In this document: one piece after another, positions 53,139 through 62,009 of the stretch
How the letters are laid out: the number at the start of each line of letters is the position of its first letter
Numbering within the stretch: position 1 is the stretch's first letter
Source: Bacillota bacterium
Lineage (GTDB): Bacteria; Bacillota; Clostridia; DSM-8532
Direction of reading: 5' to 3'
DNA length: 64,000 nt
Assembly (NCBI GenBank): GCA_023415825.1
Contig: JAEZJF010000024.1
Span: 186,001 to 250,000, forward strand
Translations under genes and position numbers: made by a program
The notes under the pieces: model-generated
Seen by the model: only the letters and a program-made list of their open reading frames with translations
What the model was told of the DNA's origin: nothing
Database searches by the model: none

Positions 53139-54143
53139 CTAAATCATACCCTCGTTTTTAAGCCAAGCTAAAGCATCCGCAATGGTTTCCTCAAAAGGAC
53201 GCGTTACATATCCCAACTCACGTCTTGCTTTTTCCGACGAGAAATTAGAATTGCTTAACACCGTATAGAGGGAATAGCGGGTAAAAATGGGCGGACGCTT
53301 TTTAGCTTTGTAGTAAATACCCAATAACGGTACAGCAAGCCGCGCTATCCAAATGGGAACCATTAGCTTGACTTCTTTTACGCCCGTTTGCTGGTGTACA
53401 TGATGTAAAATCTCCCTGACCGACACATAGCGGTTTCCAAGGATATAACCTTCACCCTTTCTGCCTTTTTCACAACAAGCCACAACCCCCTTGGCCACAT
53501 CCCGCACATCCACAAAGTCGTATCCGCCATTAACACCTGCAAAAAGCTTGCCTTTTGCACTGTCAATCAAAAGCTGTGTTACATGTCCAATGGCATAGTC
53601 GTAAGGACCGCACAAACCGCTCGGAAAAGCAAGCGAAGCATTCAAGTCATGTGCTTTTACTGCATCCATGACTGACTGAGATGCTTCCGCTTTTGTTTTG
53701 CCGTAAAAACCGATGATTTGATCAGGATTGAACTCGGAGACCGGCTTTATGATCTGCCCTTTCGGAAGTTCAGTAATAGCATGTACCGAACTCACATATA
53801 CCAACTTTTTGACCTTTTTCTCCACACACATCTTCACAATGTTCCGGGTCCCTTGCACATTTACATCATGTACTTTCTGCGAAAACTCCCAATACGTCGT
53901 CACGATGCCAGCACTGTGGATGACTATGATCTCTGTATCATCCCTCACTGTAAAAAATCGGTGCAAATCATCCATATTCAGGATATCGCCCTCTATGATT
54001 TCCACGCCTTTAGGTATCCTTTTGGTTGCATTATCGTTGGGAAGCACAAAGGCACGGACCTCCTTACCCTGTGCAATCAACTCCCGAACGATACTGCTGC
54101 CAAGATTGCCTGCAGCACCCGTAAGTAAATATTTTATCCTCAT
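53139..54143 (-). CDS. NAD(P)-dependent epimerase/dehydratase family protein
   Basis: The 334-residue extended SDR has the Rossmann glycine motif LLTGAAGNLGSSIVRELIAQ near residue 6, HSAGIVTTYW, and the catalytic YGKTKAEASQ (YxxxK) near residue 148. The 3-beta-HSD/dihydroflavonol-like group fits best; the substrate is unknown. A TetR-family regulator gene is divergent, with palindromic sites between them, suggesting that it controls this gene. An AAGGAG site lies upstream of the ATG. Confidence 0.88.
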   Translation of the reverse strand: MRIKYLLTGAAGNLGSSIVRELIAQGKEVRAFVLPNDNATKRIPKGVEIIEGDILNMDDLHRFFTVRDDTEIIVIHSAGIVTTYWEFSQKVHDVNVQGTRNIVKMCVEKKVKKLVYVSSVHAITELPKGQIIKPVSEFNPDQIIGFYGKTKAEASQSVMDAVKAHDLNASLAFPSGLCGPYDYAIGHVTQLLIDSAKGKLFAGVNGGYDFVDVRDVAKGVVACCEKGRKGEGYILGNRYVSVREILHHVHQQTGVKEVKLMVPIWIARLAVPLLGIYYKAKKRPPIFTRYSLYTVLSNSNFSSEKARRELGYVTRPFEETIADALAWLKNEGMI

Positions 54144-54212
54144 CGCTAATACTCCTTCAACACTGAAGTTCCACTCTCGCGTAAAGTGCCGTATTTATCT
54201 TTCTCATTACCG

Positions 54213-54260
54213 AACACAGTGTTGACAATCGTTCATAAATATATAATAATAACACCGTGT
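54213..54260. promoter_or_regulatory. Promoter with two AACACnGTGTT operators
   Basis: AACACAGTGTT (54213-54223) is a perfect palindrome, and AACACCGTGT (54251-54260) is a second copy. TTGACA (54222-54227), with AATAAT 17 nt later, lies between them on the plus strand. Two like sites around a promoter, next to a tetR gene, fit autoregulation. Confidence 0.55.
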
Positions 54261-54372
54261 CTATAATTCAATAATCAGAAATTTTAGCAGTGTAAGATAC
54301 TGAACATCCCTTTTATAAGTGTCCAATATTTGTAAAGAAAATTAAACTTTTGTAAAATCAGGGGGGAAAGAT

Positions 54373-54930
54373 ATGAAAACGGATCGCAGAGTAAAATATA
54401 CAAGGATGATGCTGAAGGAAAGTCTGCTGGAATTGATGAAGGACAGACCTATCAACAAAATTACAGTTAAGGATATATGCGAGGCGGCTGACGTAAATAG
54501 AGGAACCTTTTATACACACTACAAGGACCCCTTCGATTTGCTTGAACAAATAGAGAACGAGCTCTTTGACGACATCTTAGCATCCCTTGAAAACTCATTT
54601 AATATACAAAACATACCGAAACTATTGGCTGAAATATTTGAGGCGATTGTAAAGAATTCAGAGCTATGCAAGGTGCTGTTTTCTGATTATGGTGACAAAG
54701 AATTTTTGCATCGCATCATATATATTGCCCACGAAGGCAGCGTTTTACAGTGGCGTAAGCTATGTCCAAAAGCAACAAAAGAGCAGCTTGAACGACTCTA
54801 TACCTTCTTTGCAAGCGGCAGCGTAGCCATCATTCAGCATTGGATACAAAACAATATGAAAGAGGACCCGCAGGAGCTGGCCCTCTTCATTGAAAAAATA
54901 AGTAATAGTGTTTTACAGTCTTTACAGTAA
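54373..54930 (+). CDS. TetR/AcrR family regulator
   Basis: The 185-residue protein has an N-terminal TetR HTH (residues about 8-55: INKITVKDICEAADVNRGTF followed by YTHYKD) and a helical ligand domain of the DhaS/TetR_C_8-type seen in Firmicutes. A GGGGGG-rich ribosome binding site precedes the ATG. It probably represses itself and the divergent epimerase through the AACACnGTGTT sites. Ligand is unknown. Confidence 0.92.
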   Translation: MKTDRRVKYTRMMLKESLLELMKDRPINKITVKDICEAADVNRGTFYTHYKDPFDLLEQIENELFDDILASLENSFNIQNIPKLLAEIFEAIVKNSELCKVLFSDYGDKEFLHRIIYIAHEGSVLQWRKLCPKATKEQLERLYTFFASGSVAIIQHWIQNNMKEDPQELALFIEKISNSVLQSLQ

Positions 54931-54937
54931 GCACATT

Positions 54938-55477
54938 TTACCTCTGCTTATTTTTATTGATTTTATTCATCGCGTATCCAATGTAGAAAGTAATTCCGTA
55001 TGACAATACCATTCCAAGAATAAATTGAACAATGTCTCCCAACACCAACTGCCTGAAAGTGACAATGAAGCATATTGTTGTAATGATTGCGGCTGTCAGA
55101 AACATAACAAAAGCTACCGAAGCCGCAGCAATATCACGCTTACTTCTTTTCTCCAGACTTTCCTGATCGCTGAATGATTCCGGTCTTTCCTTCGTATACT
55201 CTTTTCTCCAGATAAAGACACTTGCCATCTGCCCGACAAGCTCCCAGCCAAATTGTTCATATGCCGTTTTATAATCCTTTTTGGGGGAAGCTTGTATATC
55301 ATACACATAACGATATTGCTTTGGCTCGCCTCGCTTGAAAGTCATGCGCATAGAGCTCCATTGACCTATTCTGTCAACATGCCATCCCTGTAAAGCTAAA
55401 TCCTCAAGCCATTTTTCATAATCAGCAGGAACGATATTCTTAAACGCAGAGAACCAAATCGCCTTTTTATTTTTCAT
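54938..55477 (-). CDS. DUF2812 membrane protein
   Basis: The 179-residue protein has an N-terminal soluble DUF2812 domain (residues about 8-75: ADYEKWLEDLALQGWHVDRI and YRYVYDIQ) and two membrane helices (about residues 118-142 and 148-168). The gene overlaps padR by 4 bp, and DUF2812 genes are usually found directly after padR, so it is a PadR-controlled membrane protein of unknown function. Confidence 0.88.
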   Translation of the reverse strand: MKNKKAIWFSAFKNIVPADYEKWLEDLALQGWHVDRIGQWSSMRMTFKRGEPKQYRYVYDIQASPKKDYKTAYEQFGWELVGQMASVFIWRKEYTKERPESFSDQESLEKRSKRDIAAASVAFVMFLTAAIITTICFIVTFRQLVLGDIVQFILGMVLSYGITFYIGYAMNKINKNKQR

Positions 55478-55791
55478 AACAATCCCTCCACATTATGATA
55501 TATTTCTTTAATGCGGTGTGCTTCTTCCAGCAGAATTTGCTTGCCTATGCTGGTTATGGCATAGAATTTTTTTCTTTCAATTTCTTTGACCGGCTCGATA
55601 AGCCCATCATCTTCAAGTTTGCCTAAGCTTTGGTATATTGTTCCTGCGCCTAAAACAATCCGTCCTTTTGTTAACTCTTTAACATATTGCATAATCCCAT
55701 AGCCATGACGTTCCTCCTGAAGAGAAAGAAGAATGTAAAACATGGTCTCGCTCATAGGTATAAACCGCTTGCGTATTTTTTCAATATTCAA
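55474..55791 (-). CDS. PadR family transcriptional repressor
   Basis: The 105-residue winged-helix protein is read from TTG 55791, which has GGAGGTG 5 nt upstream; the ATG codons at 55812-55807 lie before that site. PadR features are ETMFYILLSLQEERHGYGIM, GRIVLGAGTIYQSLGKLEDD and IERKKFYAITSIGKQIL. It is followed by a DUF2812 gene with a 4-bp overlap. A perfect inverted repeat directly after its promoter -10 (55815-55843) is a likely autorepression operator. Confidence 0.92.
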   Translation of the reverse strand: MNIEKIRKRFIPMSETMFYILLSLQEERHGYGIMQYVKELTKGRIVLGAGTIYQSLGKLEDDGLIEPVKEIERKKFYAITSIGKQILLEEAHRIKEIYHNVEGLL

Positions 55792-55814
55792 GTTAACACC
55801 TCCATACATCATGC

Positions 55815-55843
55815 TAAACTATATCACGCCATGATATAGTTTA
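55815..55843. promoter_or_regulatory. PadR operator: 12-bp perfect inverted repeat
   Basis: TAAACTATATCA (55815-55826), spacer CGCCA and TGATATAGTTTA (55832-55843) form the repeat. On the minus strand the promoter TTGACG-17-TATTAT ends just before it, so a bound dimer would cover the start of transcription. Confidence 0.75.
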
Positions 55844-55872
55844 ATAATACATCATGATGTGATATACGTCAA
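55844..55872 (-). promoter_or_regulatory. padR promoter
   Basis: TTGACG and TATTAT with a 17-nt spacer lie on the minus strand directly upstream of the operator. The spacer contains the palindrome CATCATGATG. Confidence 0.65.
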
Positions 55873-55908
55873 TTGTTTTTATACATTTTTTGGCTAATAG
55901 GTTTGTGC

Positions 55909-56814
55909 TCAGATATTAGGTTTAGTATTTGGGATCTTCTTATCCAACCGCTGTATCAACACGGCACCTATAATGATGAATAGGCCTAATAATTGAACGA
56001 GGGTTACCTTCTCTCCCAGGAAAAGCGAAATAAAAACCAAATTGACTAGGGGTGTTATGAAGGAAACATTGGCTACAATGCTTACGCTTAGTACTTGGAA
56101 GGCATAAAACCATATGTAGTTGCTGATTGCAAAAGTAAAGCTCCCTAACCAAATGACCCAAAGCAAAATAGTTAAAGACGGAAGAACGGGGCTTGAGAAT
56201 ATCATCATTTCTGAAAAGGAAAGAACCAAACCAACGACCATATAGACAAAATTATTCACCATGATATCCCCGCCGATTTTTTGTCCCAGTACAGAAAATA
56301 AAGCCCATGAACAAGCTCCTATAAAAGCATACAAGTCTCCCTCTAAATTGGAAAGTTTGAAAAGCGTTATGTTTCCGTTGGTAATGATGAATATTGTACC
56401 AAAAAGGCCCACAGCAAGGGAAAGGCCTTTAAAAACCGTAAATTTTACTCTGTTTATCATCACGTCAAATAATACTATCAGCACAGGAAACGTGTAATTG
56501 ATGATCGATGCTTCGGTGGCATTGAGCAATCCTAATGCCCGATTGTAAAAGAAAAAATAGAAAAAGGCGAAGCACCCGCATAGGATTAAAAGCGGTAAGG
56601 ATGACGGACGGATTTTTGTGGCTTTCTGCTTCCTGCCATTTACGAGGAGTAAAAGGGAATAGGCAATAAAGGCTGTTAAGAATATGTAAAACTGCAACTG
56701 GTGCACGTCCAGTTCTTTCTGGACGATTTTGCTGCCTACGGCAAAGCTCCCCCACATGATCAATAAAACAGGTAAAAGTATGTACGGTGAACTCAGTACT
56801 TTTTTGCGATCCAT
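55909..56814 (-). CDS. EamA/DMT family transporter (second in window)
   Basis: The 301-residue protein is read from ATG 56814 (MDRKKVLSSPY); the frame opens at 56877. It has ten hydrophobic segments in two EamA repeats (FIFLTAFIAYSLLLLV-like helices, NATEASIINYTFPVLIVLF, and the second-repeat SFITPLVNLVFISLFLGEKV). It is a drug/metabolite transporter with unknown substrate. A GGAG sits 12 nt upstream of the ATG, a rather long spacing, so the start is uncertain. Confidence 0.85.
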   Translation of the reverse strand: MDRKKVLSSPYILLPVLLIMWGSFAVGSKIVQKELDVHQLQFYIFLTAFIAYSLLLLVNGRKQKATKIRPSSLPLLILCGCFAFFYFFFYNRALGLLNATEASIINYTFPVLIVLFDVMINRVKFTVFKGLSLAVGLFGTIFIITNGNITLFKLSNLEGDLYAFIGACSWALFSVLGQKIGGDIMVNNFVYMVVGLVLSFSEMMIFSSPVLPSLTILLWVIWLGSFTFAISNYIWFYAFQVLSVSIVANVSFITPLVNLVFISLFLGEKVTLVQLLGLFIIIGAVLIQRLDKKIPNTKPNI

Positions 56815-57044
56815 GCCTGCCCGTTTCTCCTTTTCGAAGAATGTTGATTGTTTAAAAGTATATCCATGATATAACACAAATTAAGGAGATTCAATCAGAC
56901 GTCGCTATTTGTCGAATTATTAATTACTGGTATAATAAAGATGAAATATATTCCAAGCTTACTCTTAACACAAATTTCTGCCTATTAAATGACCAGCGAT
57001 CCTATATGAATATTTCTATGAGATCGACCGAAAGAGAGGCATAA

Positions 57045-57404
57045 ATGAACGAATTCCAGCAACTCATGCAAGAAACAACCCTATTCGTGACTGACCGCAA
57101 TTGGGATCAATTCCATAATCCTAAAGATTTAGCCATTTCATTGAGTCTGGAAGCTGCAGAGCTTTTGGAATGCTTTCAGTGGAAATCCAGTGAGGATGCT
57201 GTCGCCAAGAATCGCAGTGAGATCATTAAAGAAATTGCCGACATTATGGTTTATTGCATGATGCTTTCCAATAAATTGGATTTCGATCTCCTCGAGGCTG
57301 TAAGAATAAAGATGGCTGAAAACGTCAAGAAATATCCCGTTGAACTAGCCTATGGCAGATCGGATAAATACACCGAATTGGGAAAAGGGGCTTCTGATAA
57401 ATGA
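57045..57404 (+). CDS. MazG-like nucleotide pyrophosphohydrolase (RS21-C6 type)
   Basis: The 119-residue all-helical MazG-fold protein contains LAISLSLEAAELLECFQWKS (the ExxE half near residue 38) and EIIKEIADIMVYCMMLSNKL (the ExxD half near residue 68), which bind Mg. These enzymes hydrolyse dNTPs or modified nucleotides to monophosphates. Its stop overlaps the ATG of the helicase/nuclease gene by 4 bp (ATGA), so the two are made together. GAGAGG precedes the ATG. Confidence 0.9.
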   Translation: MNEFQQLMQETTLFVTDRNWDQFHNPKDLAISLSLEAAELLECFQWKSSEDAVAKNRSEIIKEIADIMVYCMMLSNKLDFDLLEAVRIKMAENVKKYPVELAYGRSDKYTELGKGASDK

Positions 57405-59746
57405 TCTTATATAAGGGTAATACGGCTGAATTTGAATACGATGTACGGTATAACAAGATTGTCGCAAAGCTTGAGCAGGAATATGTAAAAGCTGTCGGAC
57501 GAAATGTATCCCCTTCGGAAAGACGCTCTTGGAGCAGCTCTCTTCATTATATGGCCAATGTGGTCGTCAATACGGCGCTCAATCACAAGGACTGCGGTGT
57601 TCTTATAGAATATCAGCTTCCGTCAACTTCCCAGAGACTTGATTTTCTTATCACGGGCCAGGATAAATTTCATAATCGGAATGCTGTAATTGTAGAGCTA
57701 AAGCAATGGGATAAGGTGTGGCCGGCTGAAACAAGTAGGCAAGTCGTAACCTATGTGGGCAATGCAAACCGGGAAGTAAGCCATCCGGCTGTACAAGTTG
57801 ATCATTACAAGCAATATCTTTTGGATTATCATACTGCATTCAGTGAAGATGTCGGTGAGGCCGTTAATCTTTATGCGTGCTCCTATCTTCATAATTATCA
57901 GGCTGAAGACAAATCTGTTGATGAGCTGTTTAATCCCAAGTTCCATTCCTACATTGTTTCCAATCCTGTGTTCATAAGGAACGATGTTGTCTCGCTGGGT
58001 GAATACCTTAAAGCCCACGTAAAGGAGGGAAACGGCGTTGACATTGTCAACCGGATTGAAAAAGCTGAAATCAAGCCCAGCAAAAAGCTAATAGAGCACG
58101 TTAAAAATATTATAGACCGCAAGAAAGAGTTCACTTTGTTGGATGGCCAAATAGATGTTTTTGACAGGGTGAAGCACCTTTGTGAAAACTATGACTTTGA
58201 AAACAGCGATCAACACACCGTAGTGATTATAAAGGGTGGACCGGGTACTGGAAAATCAGTTGTGGGCATAACGCTGTTGTCCTATATTCTAAGCAACGGG
58301 CTAGATTGTATCTATCTTGCCGCCAATGCTGCCTTTAAAAACGGCATGGCTGAGCAGATTGATTCCAAACGGGCTAAAAGACTGTTTATGCACCCTTACA
58401 TTTACTGCAAGACGTTAAATCAGTCTCAGAAAGTCTACCAAACTGCAATCATTGATGAAGCCCACCGGCTTAGCAATACACCTCCCCCTATGAACAAAAA
58501 GCTTGATGCTCCTATTGTGAAAGAGATTATGACGAAGACAAAGATCAGCATCTTCTTTGTAGATGACAACCAAATGATTCGACCCTCAGATATCGGTTCC
58601 TTCGACACTATAAAATCCTACGCCAATGAACTTGGCTGCAATATATATGAGTATGAGCTTAAGGCGCAGTTCAGATGTGCTGGATCGGAGGGCTACATTA
58701 ATTGGCTGGACGATGTTTTGGATATTCGCCAAACCGCCAACGCATCGGGCTGGGAGAACCTGAATGATCTCACCTTTCAAGTTATGGATGACCCCAATCA
58801 GATGAGAGACAAGCTGTTTGAGCTCCACAAACAAGGCTATAACTGCAGAATACTTGCCGGGTATGCCTGGGATTGGAGTGAAGAGCTTAATCCCGATGGC
58901 TCCTTAAAGAATGATGTTATGATTTATGAAAATGACAATTTGATCTTTGAGATGCCCTGGAATCCAAGGGACAGCTATCCCACACCAAGAGCAAAAGGGA
59001 TTCCCAAAAGCGGAGCTGATTGGGTGACTAATCGGGATGGGGTTAACCAAATCGGCTGTATTCATACCTGCCAGGGACTTGAATTCGATTATGTTGGCGT
59101 CATTATTGGCCAGGAATTCAAATATGACCTGGTTAAACAGCAATGGACTGCTGATGTTAATGAAATTAAAGATTCCAAAATCACCAAGAAGCATGAAAAG
59201 GATTTTTTACGTCTGACGCGCAATACCTATAAAACACTTTTAACAAGGGGGACTAAAGGTGTTTTTGTTTATTCCGTTGACGAGGCTACACAGAACTATC
59301 TCAATCAAAGATATAGTGTTATCAGAGAAAAGAATGATAACCTCTTTTATAAAAAGAAACCGCTCACCTACGAGGATCTATTCAGGGTGAATAAAGTTGA
59401 AAGTAATCTTAGCAAGGCTGCTGAAGAGGTCTCACCTGTAGAGCGATCCATACAGACTATAATTCTGGATCATTTTCGGATCGTACCCTACAAAAATGAT
59501 CTCTATTTTTGTGACATTGATGATGAAAAGATCTTTCTTCAGAGACTTTTCCACTCTAAAGGGGCCAAGGACAAAGATATTTCCATTAAGCAGGAGCTTG
59601 AGGATGATTTAAGCATCAGAAGCTACTTCCCCTCAAAGGAAGATCTGACCCTGAATACAGGATTGATACAAATTACTCCCATGGTATTTGTATATCGATA
59701 CGATGGCAGCGGAGAGGTATTGAGTTGTATTTTTACGCCATCATAA
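57401..59746 (+). CDS. Nuclease-helicase fusion protein (PD-(D/E)XK-like plus DUF2075 superfamily 1 helicase)
   Basis: The 781-residue protein has a restriction-endonuclease-like N-terminal region (about residues 20-200): SQRLDFLITG, then AVIVELKQWD, a D...ExK pattern. An SF1-type ATPase of DUF2075 type follows (about residues 270-640), with Walker A IIKGGPGTGKSVVGITLL near residue 276, Walker B TAIIDEAHRLSN near 350, GCIHTCQGLEFDYVGVIIG (motif V-like) and a late TLLTRGTKGVFVYSVD. The C-terminal 140 residues are unassigned. Coupled to a MazG-like enzyme, it looks like a nucleic-acid-processing or defence module; I infer this from domains only. Confidence 0.87.
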   Translation: MILYKGNTAEFEYDVRYNKIVAKLEQEYVKAVGRNVSPSERRSWSSSLHYMANVVVNTALNHKDCGVLIEYQLPSTSQRLDFLITGQDKFHNRNAVIVELKQWDKVWPAETSRQVVTYVGNANREVSHPAVQVDHYKQYLLDYHTAFSEDVGEAVNLYACSYLHNYQAEDKSVDELFNPKFHSYIVSNPVFIRNDVVSLGEYLKAHVKEGNGVDIVNRIEKAEIKPSKKLIEHVKNIIDRKKEFTLLDGQIDVFDRVKHLCENYDFENSDQHTVVIIKGGPGTGKSVVGITLLSYILSNGLDCIYLAANAAFKNGMAEQIDSKRAKRLFMHPYIYCKTLNQSQKVYQTAIIDEAHRLSNTPPPMNKKLDAPIVKEIMTKTKISIFFVDDNQMIRPSDIGSFDTIKSYANELGCNIYEYELKAQFRCAGSEGYINWLDDVLDIRQTANASGWENLNDLTFQVMDDPNQMRDKLFELHKQGYNCRILAGYAWDWSEELNPDGSLKNDVMIYENDNLIFEMPWNPRDSYPTPRAKGIPKSGADWVTNRDGVNQIGCIHTCQGLEFDYVGVIIGQEFKYDLVKQQWTADVNEIKDSKITKKHEKDFLRLTRNTYKTLLTRGTKGVFVYSVDEATQNYLNQRYSVIREKNDNLFYKKKPLTYEDLFRVNKVESNLSKAAEEVSPVERSIQTIILDHFRIVPYKNDLYFCDIDDEKIFLQRLFHSKGAKDKDISIKQELEDDLSIRSYFPSKEDLTLNTGLIQITPMVFVYRYDGSGEVLSCIFTPS

Positions 59747-59838
59747 TTTATACTAACTTGCAAACTATACAAAAAATTGTAAAGAATATATATACAAAAG
59801 CACCTTCCGAAGAAGATGCTAAGACTTTTAATTAGATA

Positions 59839-60201
59839 TTACAAGTTCTCAACGAATTGTATGCTGATACCGTTGGGGTCTTTTATAAAGAAGAATTGGA
59901 TATGGGGATTGGGTTGGAAAGGGCCGCCCGTTACTTCCAGCCCTTCATTGCTTATGAACTTAAGCTTTTCATCCACCGACTTAACATTAAATCCCAAAGA
60001 AATACCTTCTACATTACCCGAGGCCTTACGATTAGAATCGCATATAAGCTCTATCTTTGTCTCGCCATCACCTAAGAAAGCAATCTCCATTCCAGGACCT
60101 GCAGGATATCGTTTATTAATCGAAAGTCCGACTATTTTTTGATAAAATGCCAGAGATTCCTCCATATTATTGACCGTTAATGTAACCCAGCAAAATTTCA
60201 T
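59839..60201 (-). CDS. VOC (glyoxalase/bleomycin resistance) family protein
   Basis: The 120-residue protein has the beta-alpha-beta-beta-beta VOC fold, with FCWVTLTVNNMEESLAFYQK at the start and FFIKDPNGISIQFVEN at the end. A metal-site Glu is visible in KIELICD but the usual His at the N-terminus is replaced (WVTLTV), so classic glyoxalase I activity is unlikely. It is a single gene converging on the helicase gene. Confidence 0.88.
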   Translation of the reverse strand: MKFCWVTLTVNNMEESLAFYQKIVGLSINKRYPAGPGMEIAFLGDGETKIELICDSNRKASGNVEGISLGFNVKSVDEKLKFISNEGLEVTGGPFQPNPHIQFFFIKDPNGISIQFVENL

Positions 60202-60362
60202 AGTCTCACTCCTAGTGTATTTTTCATATCGTTTATTATATCCTTTACCGCCTGCTTATTGATGAATTAGAAAACGCCCTAAACCAACGTGCACAAGAAC
60301 TCGTACAAAATTTTAACATGGATGTGCTTATTATTACCATTAAAAATTCCGCCTACAGCAAC

Positions 60363-60389
60363 AGGAGCAAATTTCTCTGCTCCTGCTAA
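60363..60389. terminator. Hairpin downstream of the SDR gene
   Basis: CAGGAGCA and TGCTCCTG form an 8-bp stem around an 8-nt loop, about 40 nt after the SDR stop on the minus strand, without a clear T-run. It may end the minus-strand operon. The remaining sequence of 60202-60427 holds nothing I can name. Confidence 0.4.
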
Positions 60390-60427
60390 TACGTAACCTT
60401 AATATTTAATGAATCATAAGCTTTCGC

Positions 60428-61234
60428 CTATCCCCTTGTTTTCCCGCCTGCAACATTAAGGGTAACTCCATGTATGTAGCTGGCTCTTTCCGAGCATAAA
60501 AAGGCGACTACATTGGCTACTTCGCTGAGCTTGCCGCTTCTCCCCATGGGGGTAGTGCTGGTGCTGCTGTAGCCAGCACGCAGCTTTTCAATGGTAATGC
60601 CACGTGTATAGGCTAATGCTGTTTCATAGGAGAGGGTTCTAAGATTAGTGGCTTCAAGAATACCGGGTGCAACCCCTACGACACGGACACCTTTTTTACC
60701 CAATTCCTTTGCCCATGACCGGGTCAATGAATTAACCGCATTTTTTGATGCCGCATAGACGCTTTGCCCTTCCGAGCCTTCCAAGCCGCTTTCCGAGGAC
60801 ATGTTGACAATGACACCATAGCCCTGCTTGACCATTTCCTGGGCCACAGCCTGTGTACAGAAGAAAACCCCTTTGAGGTTTACATCCATGACCTTATTCC
60901 AGACCGTCTCATCCAGCTCATATTGTTGAGCTTCGTCTACCAGTAAGCGGGGAATGTTAATACCCGCATTATTCACAATGCCATCGATACTGCCAAACGT
61001 CTCTTTTGCCTGTGCCACCATAGCCCTAACGCTTTCACGATCGGCCACATTGGTGACGATATATATAATCCGGCCCTTGGCAAGATCGAATTCCGGATTA
61101 TTGGGATTCATGTCACAGACTACAACATTCGCGCCATTATGTAGTAATTCCTGCACTACAGCATGGCCAATCCCCGACGCGCCACCGGTAACTATAATAG
61201 TCTTATTTTCTAACTCCAACCATGACTGTTCCAT
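60428..61234 (-). CDS. SDR oxidoreductase, sorbitol-6-phosphate dehydrogenase-like
   Basis: The 268-residue classical SDR has TIIVTGGASGIGHAVVQEL (NAD site), NNAG in SIDGIVNNAGINIP, and catalytic YAASK in QSVYAASKNAVN near residue 165. The C-terminal TPMGRSGKLSEVANVV and VTLNVAGGKTRG match sorbitol-6-phosphate 2-dehydrogenases, which interconvert sorbitol-6-P and fructose-6-P. It lies 10 nt after a GDPD gene and an ABC importer, so a polyol- or glycerol-related function is plausible. Confidence 0.88.
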   Translation of the reverse strand: MEQSWLELENKTIIVTGGASGIGHAVVQELLHNGANVVVCDMNPNNPEFDLAKGRIIYIVTNVADRESVRAMVAQAKETFGSIDGIVNNAGINIPRLLVDEAQQYELDETVWNKVMDVNLKGVFFCTQAVAQEMVKQGYGVIVNMSSESGLEGSEGQSVYAASKNAVNSLTRSWAKELGKKGVRVVGVAPGILEATNLRTLSYETALAYTRGITIEKLRAGYSSTSTTPMGRSGKLSEVANVVAFLCSERASYIHGVTLNVAGGKTRG

Positions 61235-61244
61235 GAATGTGTCC

Positions 61245-62006
61245 TTAACCTTCTTTCATCATTAAAGTGGTTATGCAATTAGTTGGTACATAATCAAGTC
61301 CCATATGGATCATGTCGCACACGGCTTCAACACTGTCCCCGGCGCGCAGGCAAACCTCAACCCCCACTGCATGTGCTTCTTCCAAAAGAATTCTGGGAAA
61401 AGCCTTATAGGCAGGGTAATTGAAGGAAACGCCGCTGTTGCCTAAAAGACTTAGCCGAGCCACAGCATCCCTATCTGAAAAAATGTGATGAATAAATACT
61501 TTATCCGATATTTGGCGGGCTGCTTGCAGATGTAATTCAGCAGAGCTTGAAATAACCACATCTTCCTCTTTAAAATAACGGCAAGCAGCCTCAATGACAT
61601 CCGCGATATCATCGGTCTTGGTTTCGATGAACGGAATGGCATCATATTTCTTACAAATGGCCAAATACTCGTCAAAGGATGGCATGTGTAATAGATCGCC
61701 GGACCAAGAATTATGACGGCTATCAACCCTTAGGCGCAGCTTCATGAGCTCATCATAGGTCATGTCGGCAATCCGGCCAACTCCGTCATACATGGCATCA
61801 ACAGTCGCATCATGATTGCAAACCAATACGCCATCCTTAGATTTGTGCACATCGGTTTCAATGGCCCAAAATCTCATTTTCCCGGCCGCTTGAAAGGAGG
61901 GAATGGAGTTAGCTGGCGCATTCGTTGCTAGCCCCCGGTGTGCAATGAGCTTTGGGCGATCAAGGGTATTCTTTTGTGTTATTCGATTAAGCTTTTCCAT
62001 TCTCAA
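61245..62006 (-). CDS. Glycerophosphodiester phosphodiesterase
   Basis: The 253-residue TIM-barrel enzyme hydrolyses glycerophosphodiesters to glycerol-3-phosphate and an alcohol. The active-site segments are LIAHRGLATNAPANSIPSF near residue 24 (HR..., NS), WAIETDVHKSKDGVLVCNHD near residue 50 (ExD and NHD) and PFIETKTDD. It has no signal peptide, so it acts on imported substrate. The stop lies 10 nt before the SDR gene, and its start is 3 nt after the ABC permease stop, so these genes form one operon. Confidence 0.93.
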   Translation of the reverse strand: MRMEKLNRITQKNTLDRPKLIAHRGLATNAPANSIPSFQAAGKMRFWAIETDVHKSKDGVLVCNHDATVDAMYDGVGRIADMTYDELMKLRLRVDSRHNSWSGDLLHMPSFDEYLAICKKYDAIPFIETKTDDIADVIEAACRYFKEEDVVISSSAELHLQAARQISDKVFIHHIFSDRDAVARLSLLGNSGVSFNYPAYKAFPRILLEEAHAVGVEVCLRAGDSVEAVCDMIHMGLDYVPTNCITTLMMKEG

Positions 62007-62009
62007 TAC

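Noticed and set aside
57045..59746. Type II restriction-modification or toxin-antitoxin system
   Set aside because: No methyltransferase or antitoxin is present; the small gene has the MazG fold, not a MazE/MazF one.
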